DNA of 7,525 nucleotides. Origin: Smithella sp. ME-1. GTDB lineage: Bacteria; Desulfobacterota; Syntrophia; Syntrophales; Smithellaceae. The position numbers and the translations under genes were made by a program. The stretch lies in contig AWGX01000062.1 in assembly GCA_000495415.1 (NCBI GenBank), positions 1 to 7,525 of the forward strand, given 5' to 3'. This document shows, in pieces, positions 1-6,363 of the stretch. Below the pieces are notes generated by a model. That model was given only the letters and a program-made list of their open reading frames with translations, was not told the DNA's origin and ran no database searches. Position 1 is the first letter of the stretch, and every line of letters begins with the position of its first letter.

Positions 1-90
1 ATCTTTGATTTAGAAATGGTATTAAAGCAGATAAATGTTATAGCTTGTTGGTAGTTGAGCGATTATTTTCTTTTCAAAAGTTTTTAAAAA

Positions 91-1749
91 TCAGTCTTCG
101 GCAGAGCCGGATGCTTTCTGTTTTCTTTTAATGGATTCCAATGCTCTTTTGGCCGCATTTCTTAATTCAACGGTGTAATACCATCTTATGCCCAAAAAAG
201 ATTTTGATTCGGCGATTTCCGAAAGGGTTGGTATGGCTTCAGGTGAACCTATATATTCAAGGGCAGCACAAATTTTTTCCTGCAAAGCTGTCTGTTCAAT
301 GGGAGTAAGTTTGGGTGGTTTTTTCAGCATATTAAGAAGAGGCATAACTGCTTCAGTACACTTTACCTTGCCGAGCGTTTCAATGATATGGAGCTTGAAT
401 TGATTGTCTGCTTGATTCAGCGCCGACAGAAACAACGTTCCCCGCTGCGCTCCTCCTATATGAAAGATGCTTTTCATTGCTTCCACTTGAACCTTATTGT
501 TTTCGTGAATTAAAAGAGGCTGAAGCATATAGGCGTCATTTTCATGGCCGATACGGCCAAGTAAATAAGCCAGATTACGCAAATAATACCACGGCGCATT
601 TTTATGAATTCGTTCCTTAATGACAGGTATAGCACTTTGCCCCATTCCTATAATAAGATGCATAACACGTACACGTTCGTGGCTATCGCTGACATCTCGT
701 ACCATATCCAGTAAGTTATTCAGTATGGCACTACCAAATCTTAACAATATTTGATTAGCTTCATTCTGTTTATTTCTTTCGTTGGTGTGATATTCCTTAA
801 AGAGGATCAATCGATTGTCTTCTGACGCAAGATTTCGTATTATTATCGAAGATATTTCTCTCACCGGGTCAACTTTTTTCAGGGCGCCGGTGTTAATATT
901 ATAGAAGACATCCAGAATCGGCACTACTTCGGCAAATCGTCCCTGTCGTATGAAAATGTTCAGAAGTCTTAACAAGCTGATACATATTTTTTCATAGGAG
1001 GTACTCGCTGATGTTTCCAGTTTGATCCACTCAACCAAGCGATCAGATAAACTTTCCATCAATTCGTTCTGGCGTTCAGGCGGCAGTGATTCGATAATCG
1101 CATACAATTTATCAGATGCCCGAGATCGAACTTCGGCATTTTCACTGAGCAGATCGGTGACCAGATTGCCGGTTAAATTTTCCAAGTTGGCAATGCCCGC
1201 AGAGGGTTGATCTTTCGTTGCATTATTGGTTTTTAATATGTCCTGTTTGGAAGGCTTTTGATCATTAATATCAAAATCAGAAATAATTTTCTGCTCCTTA
1301 TCCATAGATATATATACTCTTTCATCAAGATAAATATGCAGAATACTTTTTTCCGCCATAATCTTAGGCAGGCCGCCTTCGTCTTTTAACTCCTCCGGGT
1401 TTTTGGAAAGATATTTGATAAAAATTCTAAGTTCTTCTTTTTCTAATCCTTTATCAAAGGAAATGCTTTTGATGCCGAAATTTAGAAGTATATTTAATAA
1501 AGCCTTAATATGGGTTTTTTCTCTGTCTTTCTGGTCCAGGTATTTCCCCCAGATTAAAAATCTTCTTTCTGATTCCGCGATGATTAGGGGAGCCTTTTGT
1601 TCGAGTATATCAATAAAGCTTAAGTGAAGTTTTTCAATGGTGTTTGCAATTGCCGGACTTGCCGGAGGGTAAAGAATAAAATTTCTTATGGCTGCGTGCA
1701 TAATACCGAGTGCATCTATCATTTTTATTTGTAGATTTATATCCAGCAT
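91..1749 (-). CDS. HEAT-repeat protein with N-terminal 'YPP' helical module
   Basis: A 552-residue, probably cytoplasmic scaffold or regulatory protein; no catalytic motif is visible. Residues about 10-150 form a helical module containing FILYPPASP (24-32) and, near 94-115, a SISFDKGLEKEELRIF segment. From memory this 'YP..hP ... i.f..Gl..eEL' pattern recurs at the N-terminus of deltaproteobacterial signalling proteins, where HD-type or HEAT modules follow. A polar linker (about 155-190) leads to helical repeats at about 190-310 and clearer HEAT/PBS-lyase-like repeats at about 335-545, for example around AIPVIKERI (373-381), AVMPLLNML (467-475) and AIPTLSEIA (505-513). The tail is basic, then acidic. 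The open frame continues upstream to 1806, but that ATG lies between the -35 and -10 of a strong promoter. The ATG at 1749 has GGAG six bases upstream and begins MLDINLQIKMIDAL, so I use it. Function is unknown; a protein-protein interaction role is inferred from the fold. Confidence 0.85.
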   Translation of the reverse strand: MLDINLQIKMIDALGIMHAAIRNFILYPPASPAIANTIEKLHLSFIDILEQKAPLIIAESERRFLIWGKYLDQKDREKTHIKALLNILLNFGIKSISFDKGLEKEELRIFIKYLSKNPEELKDEGGLPKIMAEKSILHIYLDERVYISMDKEQKIISDFDINDQKPSKQDILKTNNATKDQPSAGIANLENLTGNLVTDLLSENAEVRSRASDKLYAIIESLPPERQNELMESLSDRLVEWIKLETSASTSYEKICISLLRLLNIFIRQGRFAEVVPILDVFYNINTGALKKVDPVREISSIIIRNLASEDNRLILFKEYHTNERNKQNEANQILLRFGSAILNNLLDMVRDVSDSHERVRVMHLIIGMGQSAIPVIKERIHKNAPWYYLRNLAYLLGRIGHENDAYMLQPLLIHENNKVQVEAMKSIFHIGGAQRGTLFLSALNQADNQFKLHIIETLGKVKCTEAVMPLLNMLKKPPKLTPIEQTALQEKICAALEYIGSPEAIPTLSEIAESKSFLGIRWYYTVELRNAAKRALESIKRKQKASGSAED

Positions 1750-1752
1750 TAT

Positions 1753-1759
1753 CTTCTCC
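1753..1759 (-). promoter_or_regulatory. Ribosome binding site that fixes the HEAT-gene start
   Basis: On the minus strand this reads GGAGAAG, with GGAG six bases before the ATG at 1749-1747. No comparable site precedes the upstream in-frame ATG at 1806. It therefore decides the start and trims 19 residues from the longest open frame. Confidence 0.75.
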
Positions 1760-1788
1760 AAACAGGAAGTAAGGATAGCACTAGTTAG

Positions 1789-1817
1789 ATAATAAAAAAA
1801 GTACAATTATGTGTCAA
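1789..1817 (-). promoter_or_regulatory. Sigma70-type promoter for the HEAT-repeat gene
   Basis: On the minus strand the -35 is TTGACA (1817-1812), a perfect match to consensus. The -10 is TATTAT (1794-1789), and the spacer is exactly 17 bases. Transcription would start near 1782 and give a leader of about 32 bases before the ATG at 1749. The 119-base gap to the thioesterase gene plus this promoter argues that the two minus-strand genes are transcribed at least partly independently. No operator-like palindrome is obvious here. Confidence 0.75.
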
Positions 1818-1868
1818 GGGGAATCACCGTCAACTACAATAGTTTTTATGCTATTCATGAAATTTTTC

Positions 1869-2303
1869 TTATTTTAAAACTTCAGTTTCTTTTTCTTTCG
1901 GCAATATTTCAAATGCCGCCATAACATTTTCAGGTATTGAACGCAGGCGGCCGGTCCGGGCATCAACGAAAACCCAGTCGGTTTCGCCTTCGACCAGAAT
2001 AGCATTATCTTTCAAACGGATGATTTTATACTTGCGAAGTGATTGTACACGGCGAAAGTCGGACACCCATGTTAAAACTGCGATTTCTTCCCCAATAAAC
2101 GCCGGACTTAAATATTCTACGTGATGTGTCCTGACGAGCCATGTCGCGCCAACATCTGTTGTGGCTTTTGTGCATCCCTGAGTATCTGAATGAAGAATTG
2201 CGGCATATTGCATCCATCGTAAATATTCAAGATTATTTACATGGCCATTCGTGTCTACAGCATCTTCGGTTACCTTTAATTCGTATCTGTATATTTGCGG
2301 CAT
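1869..2303 (-). CDS. Acyl-CoA/acyl-ACP thioesterase, 4HBT hot-dog fold (YbgC/FadM-like)
   Basis: A 144-residue cytoplasmic single hot-dog domain predicted to hydrolyse acyl thioesters (acyl-CoA or acyl-ACP) to the free acid and thiol. The N-terminal signature DTNGHVNNLEYLRW (17-30) is the classic 4HBT motif D-x-x-G-H-V-N-N-x-x-Y; D17 is the expected catalytic Asp, with H21 and N23-N24 beside it. The VEYLSPAFIGEEI segment (62-74) and the EGETDWVFVDARTGR strand pair (105-119) are also typical, and the length is normal for the family. The start at 2303 is preceded by AAGGAG with an 11-base spacer, slightly long but acceptable. The neighbours do not reveal a pathway, so the chain length and carrier of the substrate are unknown. 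Related family members act on short to medium acyl-CoAs, on 4-hydroxybenzoyl-CoA or on acyl-ACP. Confidence 0.9.
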   Translation of the reverse strand: MPQIYRYELKVTEDAVDTNGHVNNLEYLRWMQYAAILHSDTQGCTKATTDVGATWLVRTHHVEYLSPAFIGEEIAVLTWVSDFRRVQSLRKYKIIRLKDNAILVEGETDWVFVDARTGRLRSIPENVMAAFEILPKEKETEVLK

Positions 2304-2331
2304 ATCGACTTATGCTCCTTATTTCATTTTA

Positions 2332-2361
2332 ATAATAAATTGACATAATTTGCGTTTTCAT
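2332..2361 (-). promoter_or_regulatory. Possible promoter for the thioesterase gene
   Basis: On the minus strand the -10-like TATTAT is at 2337-2332. A weak -35-like ATGAAA is at 2361-2356, with an 18-base spacer. Transcription would start near 2325, about 22 bases before the ATG. The region is AT-rich, so chance matches are likely. It overlaps the plus-strand -35 at 2340-2345, so the two divergent promoters could interfere if both are real. Confidence 0.3.
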
Positions 2362-2370
2362 GCCTACAAT
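2340..2370 (+). promoter_or_regulatory. Possible distal promoter for the small membrane protein gene
   Basis: TTGACA (2340-2345, perfect -35) is followed by TACAAT (2365-2370) after a 19-base spacer, which is two bases longer than ideal. It points toward the 80-residue membrane protein gene and would give a leader of about 155 bases. It is a second candidate beside the better-placed -10 at 2439-2444. Confidence 0.35.
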
Positions 2371-2413
2371 AATCAATAATATTTTGCAACTCAGTACAAA
2401 GAAAAAGCTCTGC

Positions 2414-2444
2414 TTGCATTACCTGTTTTTGCTTTATGTATAAT
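2414..2444 (+). promoter_or_regulatory. Probable promoter of the membrane-peptide/hydrolase/ABC cluster
   Basis: A perfect -10 hexamer TATAAT (2439-2444) has a partial -35 TTGCAT (2414-2419) at a 19-base spacing; read as TGCATT the spacing is 18. A TG dinucleotide directly abuts the -10. Transcription would start near 2451 and leave a leader of about 80 bases that I cannot match to any known riboswitch. No strong hairpin is visible in that leader. Confidence 0.5.
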
Positions 2445-2531
2445 GATAGAGCAAGTTATAAAGCAGAAGTCAGACATAATATAATCAAAGATTTTTTTAA
2501 GGGAATTTAATAATAATGGAGGGTCGAAACA

Positions 2532-2774
2532 ATGAAAAACGAAAAAGGTATCTCGACGTGGGCTGTAATTCTATTGATTGCTGTGCTCATTGGTGCCGCA
2601 ATTTTATGGTCTAAATATTTTGCCAAACCGATGGCTACGGTTATGATGGGTGGTGCTGAACAGGCACAACCTGCGATAGAAAAAGCCCACAAGGCCAGTG
2701 AAGCGGTAAGTCAGGCTAACGTAGCTACTGAACAAGCTGTTAAAGAAAGCGAAGATATGGAAAAAGAAAAGTAA
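2532..2774 (+). CDS. Small single-pass membrane protein with helical tail (unknown)
   Basis: I do not recognise this 80-residue protein. It has a short basic N-terminus (MKNEKG), one hydrophobic helix at about residues 9-26, then a K28/K32 pair. From about residue 41 to the end runs an Ala/Glu/Lys/Gln-rich segment with no Pro after P48, very likely a continuous amphipathic helix or coiled coil. It has no Cys, so it is not a lipoprotein. The GGAGGG ribosome binding site at 2518-2523, eight bases before the ATG, is strong, and promoter-like sequences lie upstream, so it is very probably expressed. The N-terminus KG/ISTWAVILLIAVLIGA resembles a prepilin cleavage site but lacks the usual Glu five residues after the cut. 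It lies 126 bases ahead of the exported hydrolase and may share its transcript. A membrane-tethered periplasmic coiled coil is the simplest reading. Confidence 0.75.
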   Translation: MKNEKGISTWAVILLIAVLIGAAILWSKYFAKPMATVMMGGAEQAQPAIEKAHKASEAVSQANVATEQAVKESEDMEKEK

Positions 2775-2824
2775 CAAATAAGCAGCGATAAACGCAGGTA
2801 TTGTGCCTCATATTTAAAATCTGA

Positions 2825-2837
2825 ATGTTATTAACAT
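2825..2837. repeat. Perfect 13-base inverted repeat in the hydrolase leader
   Basis: ATGTTA and TAACAT flank a single central T. The repeat sits in the 126-base gap between the small membrane protein gene and the hydrolase gene, 64 bases before the hydrolase ATG. It could be a dimeric regulator site. It has no G+C-rich stem and no following T-run, so it is not a terminator. An AT-rich gap can produce such a palindrome by chance. Confidence 0.3.
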
Positions 2838-2900
2838 CAATTTTAATTTTATAGACCTATTATTATTGAAGCAAAATCTTGAGACAGGAGGAAGGAAATT

Positions 2901-3944
2901 ATGAAAAATTTGCTGTTGAAAAAAGTATTTTACAGTGGATTATCATTTTTAATTATATTTTTAATACCGCTTTTTTCGGCATATGCGGCTACTTATGAAT
3001 CAAATCCAATGTGGCAGAAACAGCAGGCTTTCCTGCCGGAATACATGAGGTTCAACGATAAGTATCGGCCATCGGAAGATACTTGGGAATGGAATGGTCA
3101 TAAAATCCATATTGATTTTTTTAAAAATGATACAGCTCCGGTAAAATTGATTTTACTGCATGGTGTTGGTACGAATGGGCGCCAGATGTCACTGATAGTA
3201 GGTGGCCCTTTATGGAAAAGAGGTTATGAATGTATTGCTCTGGACATGCCTGCTTATGGAATGACAGAGGTCAATCCTAATCGTCCGGTAACCTATACTG
3301 ATTGGGTGCAAATTGTCAGCGATTTTATTAATGCCGAAAAAAAGAAGGATAATAGACCTATTATTCTATATGGTTTAAGTGCAGGAGGTATGCAAGCCTA
3401 TCATGTGGCCGCGAAAAATAATCAAGTTTCCGGCATTGTGGGTATGACATTTCTTGATCAGCGGATAAATATGGTCAGAGATCGGACAGCCTATAATATT
3501 TTTATGAGTCGGGTAGGAGTTCCTGTTGCCGGTTTCTGTTCCCATGTTCCATTGTTACGCAGTATAAAGATCCCAATGCGGGTAGCGTCCAAAATGTACA
3601 CTCTGGTAAATAATGAAGATGCCCTGAAGGTTTTTCTATCCGATAAATCCTCGTCAGGGAATTGGATGTCAACTCTTTTTCTGGCGGATTACATGAACTA
3701 TTCACCGGCCATTGAACCGGAAAATTTCACTCTATGCCCGGTGTTGTTAACACAGCCGGCTCAAGACAGATGGTCTCCTCTGGAATTGAGTCAGCCCTTT
3801 ATAGAAAAGTTAACCAGGGTAAAAGTGAAGGTGGTAATGCTGGAAAACGCGGGTCATTATCCACTGGAAATGCCGGGATTGAAGCAGATGGAAAATGCGA
3901 TTGCAGACTTTGCTGAAGAGATAGTTGGTCATATTAAGAAATAA
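2901..3944 (+). CDS. Exported alpha/beta-hydrolase
   Basis: A 347-residue serine hydrolase with a Sec signal peptide: K7-K8, then a hydrophobic core (about 9-26) ending SAYA/ATYE, with likely cleavage after A29. The mature enzyme would act in the periplasm or outside the cell. The alpha/beta-hydrolase landmarks appear in order: LILLHG (83-88, oxyanion-hole HG), a beta4 region around CIALDMPAYG (111-120), the nucleophile elbow GLSAGG (158-163) with S160, a candidate acid D289 in QPAQDRW, and H319 in ENAGHYPLE. The triad is therefore complete. Residues about 185-275 form the variable cap. The AGGAGG ribosome binding site (2886-2891) is nine bases before the ATG. The ester, lactone or thioester cleaved cannot be told from sequence; an envelope lipid or imported ester is possible. 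It lies between the small membrane protein and an ABC-2 transporter on the same strand, 118 bases before the ATPase start used here. Confidence 0.85.
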   Translation: MKNLLLKKVFYSGLSFLIIFLIPLFSAYAATYESNPMWQKQQAFLPEYMRFNDKYRPSEDTWEWNGHKIHIDFFKNDTAPVKLILLHGVGTNGRQMSLIVGGPLWKRGYECIALDMPAYGMTEVNPNRPVTYTDWVQIVSDFINAEKKKDNRPIILYGLSAGGMQAYHVAAKNNQVSGIVGMTFLDQRINMVRDRTAYNIFMSRVGVPVAGFCSHVPLLRSIKIPMRVASKMYTLVNNEDALKVFLSDKSSSGNWMSTLFLADYMNYSPAIEPENFTLCPVLLTQPAQDRWSPLELSQPFIEKLTRVKVKVVMLENAGHYPLEMPGLKQMENAIADFAEEIVGHIKK

Positions 3945-3965
3945 GTGTAATTTTTGTCATTAAGG

Positions 3966-3994
3966 AATTTGATTTACATGCAAATAAATATAAT
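3966..3994 (+). promoter_or_regulatory. Possible weak internal promoter for the ABC transporter genes
   Basis: A perfect -10 hexamer TATAAT is at 3989-3994. The region at 17 bases' spacing (3966-3971, AATTTG) is a poor -35; TTTACA at 3973-3978 is better but only 10 bases away. Transcription would start near 4001, next to an 11-base inverted repeat (GCAAA-A-TTTGC, 4004-4014). It could let the transporter be made independently of the hydrolase. Confidence 0.3.
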
Positions 3995-4062
3995 CAACAC
4001 ACCGCAAAATTTGCAGGTGATATTTCATTGACATGACGGGTTGGAGTAAATATATTTCGCTC

Positions 4063-4767
4063 ATGATTGAATTAAAAAATGTAACTAAAAGATATGGATC
4101 ACTTGTTGCTGTTGATGATGTTTCTTTCTCCGTTAAGCAGGGAGAATATTTTGCTCTTCTCGGACCTAACGGTGCGGGAAAAACCACAATAGTCAAAATG
4201 CTCCTTGACTTTATAAAGCCGACATCAGGAAGCTTATCAGTAAATGGTGTTTCCAGCACAAACGCGGCCAGTCGTGTTGCGATTGGTTACCTGGCGGAGA
4301 ACTATCACATCCCTCCTTATCTTTCCGGATGGCATTACCTGCAGCGTTGCGCGGAACTTTTGAGTATAAAACGATCCGATGCTCAGGAGCAATGCAGGCG
4401 CATAGTCGAAAGAATTGGCATGCAGGGCAGGGAACATACCAAAGCGGGCACTTATTCCAAAGGAATGATTCAGAGATTCGGACTCGGCGCCGCACTGGTG
4501 GGCAACCCGAAACTATTGATTCTCGACGAGCCAACAGCCGGTTTAGATCCAATTGGAATCAGAGAAATACGCCAGCTTCTGGAATCGCTTAAAAGTCAGG
4601 GAATGACGATTTTTCTAAATTCACATTTGCTGTCGGAGGTGGAAAAGATATGCGATAATGCCGCAATTATCAGTCGTGGCAAGCTTCTGGTAAAAGACAA
4701 AATATCCAGTCTGGTCAAAGAAGGCGACTCGCTGGAAGATGTGTTTGTAAGATATGTAAAAGGTTGA
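4063..4767 (+). CDS. ABC-2 type transporter ATP-binding subunit
   Basis: A 234-residue cytoplasmic ATPase that powers an ABC-2 transporter. Motifs in order: Walker A GPNGAGKTT (34-42), a Q-loop region with Glu (E79, YLAEN) where Gln is usual, a degenerate signature YSKGM (131-135) in place of LSGGQ, Walker B LLILDEP (151-157) with catalytic E156, D-loop AGLDP (159-163) and switch H188 (LNSHLL). The signature and Q-loop variants are frequent in ABC-2/exopolysaccharide-type ATPases, and all catalytic residues are intact. The start is ambiguous. MIELKNVTKRYG at 4063 is the family-typical N-terminus, but GGAG is 16 bases away. The in-frame ATG at 4033 has AGGTGA at 12 bases and would add ten non-conserved residues. 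The stop is followed after 7 bases by the permease ATG, a tight translationally coupled pair. The cargo is unknown. Confidence 0.92.
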   Translation: MIELKNVTKRYGSLVAVDDVSFSVKQGEYFALLGPNGAGKTTIVKMLLDFIKPTSGSLSVNGVSSTNAASRVAIGYLAENYHIPPYLSGWHYLQRCAELLSIKRSDAQEQCRRIVERIGMQGREHTKAGTYSKGMIQRFGLGAALVGNPKLLILDEPTAGLDPIGIREIRQLLESLKSQGMTIFLNSHLLSEVEKICDNAAIISRGKLLVKDKISSLVKEGDSLEDVFVRYVKG

Positions 4768-4774
4768 TGTTAAA

Positions 4775-5593
4775 ATGCCGAAAACATTGTCCTCCATTAT
4801 TAATATCGCAAAATATACCATTGCCGATGAAGTGCGTCAGAAAAGCTTTATCGTCATGTTTGTTGTATCGGTCATTTTTGTTTTTCTTGTTCGCGGATGC
4901 TATCAGGGTAATTATATGATTAACGGTCATGAACTTGATGCCGAATCAATTATTGCAACAGTATCGAAGATAACCTTCTATATTATTACTGTCGCTGTAA
5001 TGTTAGTAACGGCATTGTTTTCCATGCGGGTGTTCAAACGTGACCGCGATGAAGGAATGCAATCGTGCATTTTTTCCAAACCGATAACACGCAGGCAGTA
5101 CGTTACGGGAAAAATATTAGGCCTCTGGGTGTTGTCTTCTTTCTTTATGTTTGTTCTTCACGCTATTATATTCCTCACTGTATTGCTGAGGCTGAATATC
5201 ATTATGCCAGGGTATCTTGCCGCGTCTGTAATATGTTCTTTTAATCTGCTTTTTGTGGTGATTGCTGTCTTGCTTCTGTCTCTTATTATACCTGATATAG
5301 CTGCTTTTCTTTGTGTGATGGGTATTGGTATCGCTAGTTTTGTGGCCGATTGGATATATGCAATAAGCCGTTATTCTCCGGTACCTGTAAATTCAGGTTC
5401 GACAGGTTGGGAAACAATTTATTACTTATGGCCGAAACTTTCAGGTTTGCAGCGTTTTGCCTCCTTGTTTATCATCGGGTTTGATGGCGTTCAGGAATTC
5501 GTTTATATCTATCCACTTGTCAATGTAATTATCTACTGCTTAATTTTGGGTACGTTATTATTCTGGCGTTTTAAAAATGAAGACATAATTTGA
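4775..5593 (+). CDS. ABC-2 type transporter permease subunit
   Basis: A 272-residue inner-membrane protein with six predicted transmembrane helices at about 25-40, 66-84, 114-138, 148-172, 174-195 and 244-264. The cytoplasmic segment after helix 2, with RVFKRDRDEGMQSCIFSKPI (85-104) and then TRRQYVTGK, carries the charged R-x-x-E/D-G ... KP-x-(S/T)-R ... GK pattern of ABC-2 permeases, which contacts the ATPase. A soluble loop of about 48 residues (196-243) lies between helices 5 and 6. It starts 7 bases after the ATPase stop, with only a weak ribosome binding site (AAGG), so translation is probably coupled. It would pair with the ATPase as a homodimeric permease or half-transporter. No substrate-binding protein or third subunit is seen in the window. 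The adjacent exported hydrolase is the only hint of a partner. Confidence 0.88.
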   Translation: MPKTLSSIINIAKYTIADEVRQKSFIVMFVVSVIFVFLVRGCYQGNYMINGHELDAESIIATVSKITFYIITVAVMLVTALFSMRVFKRDRDEGMQSCIFSKPITRRQYVTGKILGLWVLSSFFMFVLHAIIFLTVLLRLNIIMPGYLAASVICSFNLLFVVIAVLLLSLIIPDIAAFLCVMGIGIASFVADWIYAISRYSPVPVNSGSTGWETIYYLWPKLSGLQRFASLFIIGFDGVQEFVYIYPLVNVIIYCLILGTLLFWRFKNEDII

Positions 5594-5622
5594 TGGTTTA
5601 CAAGTTGCACCATAATAGTGAA

Positions 5623-6363
5623 CTAATCAAACCATTTATGAAAAGTGTAGTATCCCTTGGCTATTTCAAATCCGAATCTTGTTAAAATTTTTTGTACGGC
5701 GATATTGTTGATTTGGGTAGAAATAACAATTCTTTTGGCATTTTTTGATAAACACCATTCCATCGCTCTGTACAAAAAGGCCTGATAAATGCCCTGGCCT
5801 TGAAAATCCGGATGTATGCCGCCTAAAAACAATTCGCCCTCATCGGGACTATTAATTCTGAAAACACCAAAGGCCACTATCCTGCCGTCTATTTCAGCGA
5901 CCTGAAAATTTTCATCAGAACCTCGGGAGATAAAGGCTTTTCGCGCCCAATCAACATATGCTTCATCACATTTGTTATTATCCAGCCTTTGGTCAGCGTG
6001 ATAATGTCCAAAATAACCGCGAAATGATTCTACGGCGACCGATGCTATTTCTTCTTCTTCTTCAGCGCGTATAGGTCTAAAATAAACGATACCATTGGCA
6101 GAGGGACTCTTTTTCTTGGCAATATCAAGTGTATAATAAACAAGAGTATCCATTAATAAAAAGCCGTTTTTTTCCATGGTCTGGGCTGTTTCCAGATCGA
6201 ACATACTGCAACGGGCAATAAGAAACTTTACCTGTTCCTTCCTGCAAAATTCCAATATAGAAGATAAACTCTCGGTTGTTACCCCAACAACTCTTGCGGT
6301 CCGAATACCAAATCGCTCTTTATCAATAGCTGAAAGAAATACGTTAGACGCGGCTGAACTCAT
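5623..6363 (-). CDS. GNAT-family N-acetyltransferase, WecD/RffC-like two-part architecture
   Basis: A 246-residue cytoplasmic acetyl-CoA-dependent acetyltransferase. The first part (about 1-85) is a degenerate GNAT-like half containing RVVGVTTESLSSILEFC and YYTLDI. The second (about 92-246) is a full GNAT domain: FRPIRAEEEEEI (95-106), FRGYFGHYHADQRL (114-127), the strand VAEIDGRIVAFGVF (155-168), the acetyl-CoA pyrophosphate loop HPDFQGQGIYQAF (184-196), and NNIAVQKILTRFGFE (219-233). The FRxxxGHYHAD...L...WARKAF stretch and the closing FHKW recall WecD/RffC-type enzymes, which acetylate the amino group of dTDP-linked dideoxyaminosugars; that substrate assignment is inference. AGGAG lies five bases before the ATG. 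It is convergent with the ABC permease (29-base gap) and downstream of a large membrane protein. No sugar aminotransferase is in the window to confirm the pathway. Confidence 0.82.
   Translation of the reverse strand: MSSAASNVFLSAIDKERFGIRTARVVGVTTESLSSILEFCRKEQVKFLIARCSMFDLETAQTMEKNGFLLMDTLVYYTLDIAKKKSPSANGIVYFRPIRAEEEEEIASVAVESFRGYFGHYHADQRLDNNKCDEAYVDWARKAFISRGSDENFQVAEIDGRIVAFGVFRINSPDEGELFLGGIHPDFQGQGIYQAFLYRAMEWCLSKNAKRIVISTQINNIAVQKILTRFGFEIAKGYYTFHKWFD

Noticed and set aside
60..90. CTTTTGAAAAG-type hairpin after the HEAT gene stop, as a terminator
   Set aside because: The 5-base A/T stem with a one-base loop is not stable, and homopolymer A/T tracts make such pairs common here.
1838..1858. 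AATAG/CTATT inverted repeat after the thioesterase stop, as a terminator
   Set aside because: Five A/T-rich pairs with no downstream T-run on the minus strand; too weak to call.
2451..2531. Leader of the small membrane protein gene as a riboswitch or small RNA
   Set aside because: It is about 80 bases, AT-rich, without recognisable conserved riboswitch elements or a stable multi-stem fold visible by eye.
4211..4552. A 113-residue minus-strand open frame inside the ATPase gene
   Set aside because: It lies antisense to strongly conserved ABC motifs, is Cys/Arg-rich with no domain, and has no supporting ribosome binding site; it is a shadow of the real gene.
5589..5635. Inverted repeats (ATGGTTT 5593-5599 with AAACCAT 5629-5635, and ATGGT 5593-5597 with ACCAT 5609-5613) between the convergent permease and acetyltransferase genes, as a bidirectional terminator
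   Set aside because: The stems are short and AT-rich, the first loop is 29 bases, and no T-run follows in either direction. The right arm lies inside the acetyltransferase coding sequence.
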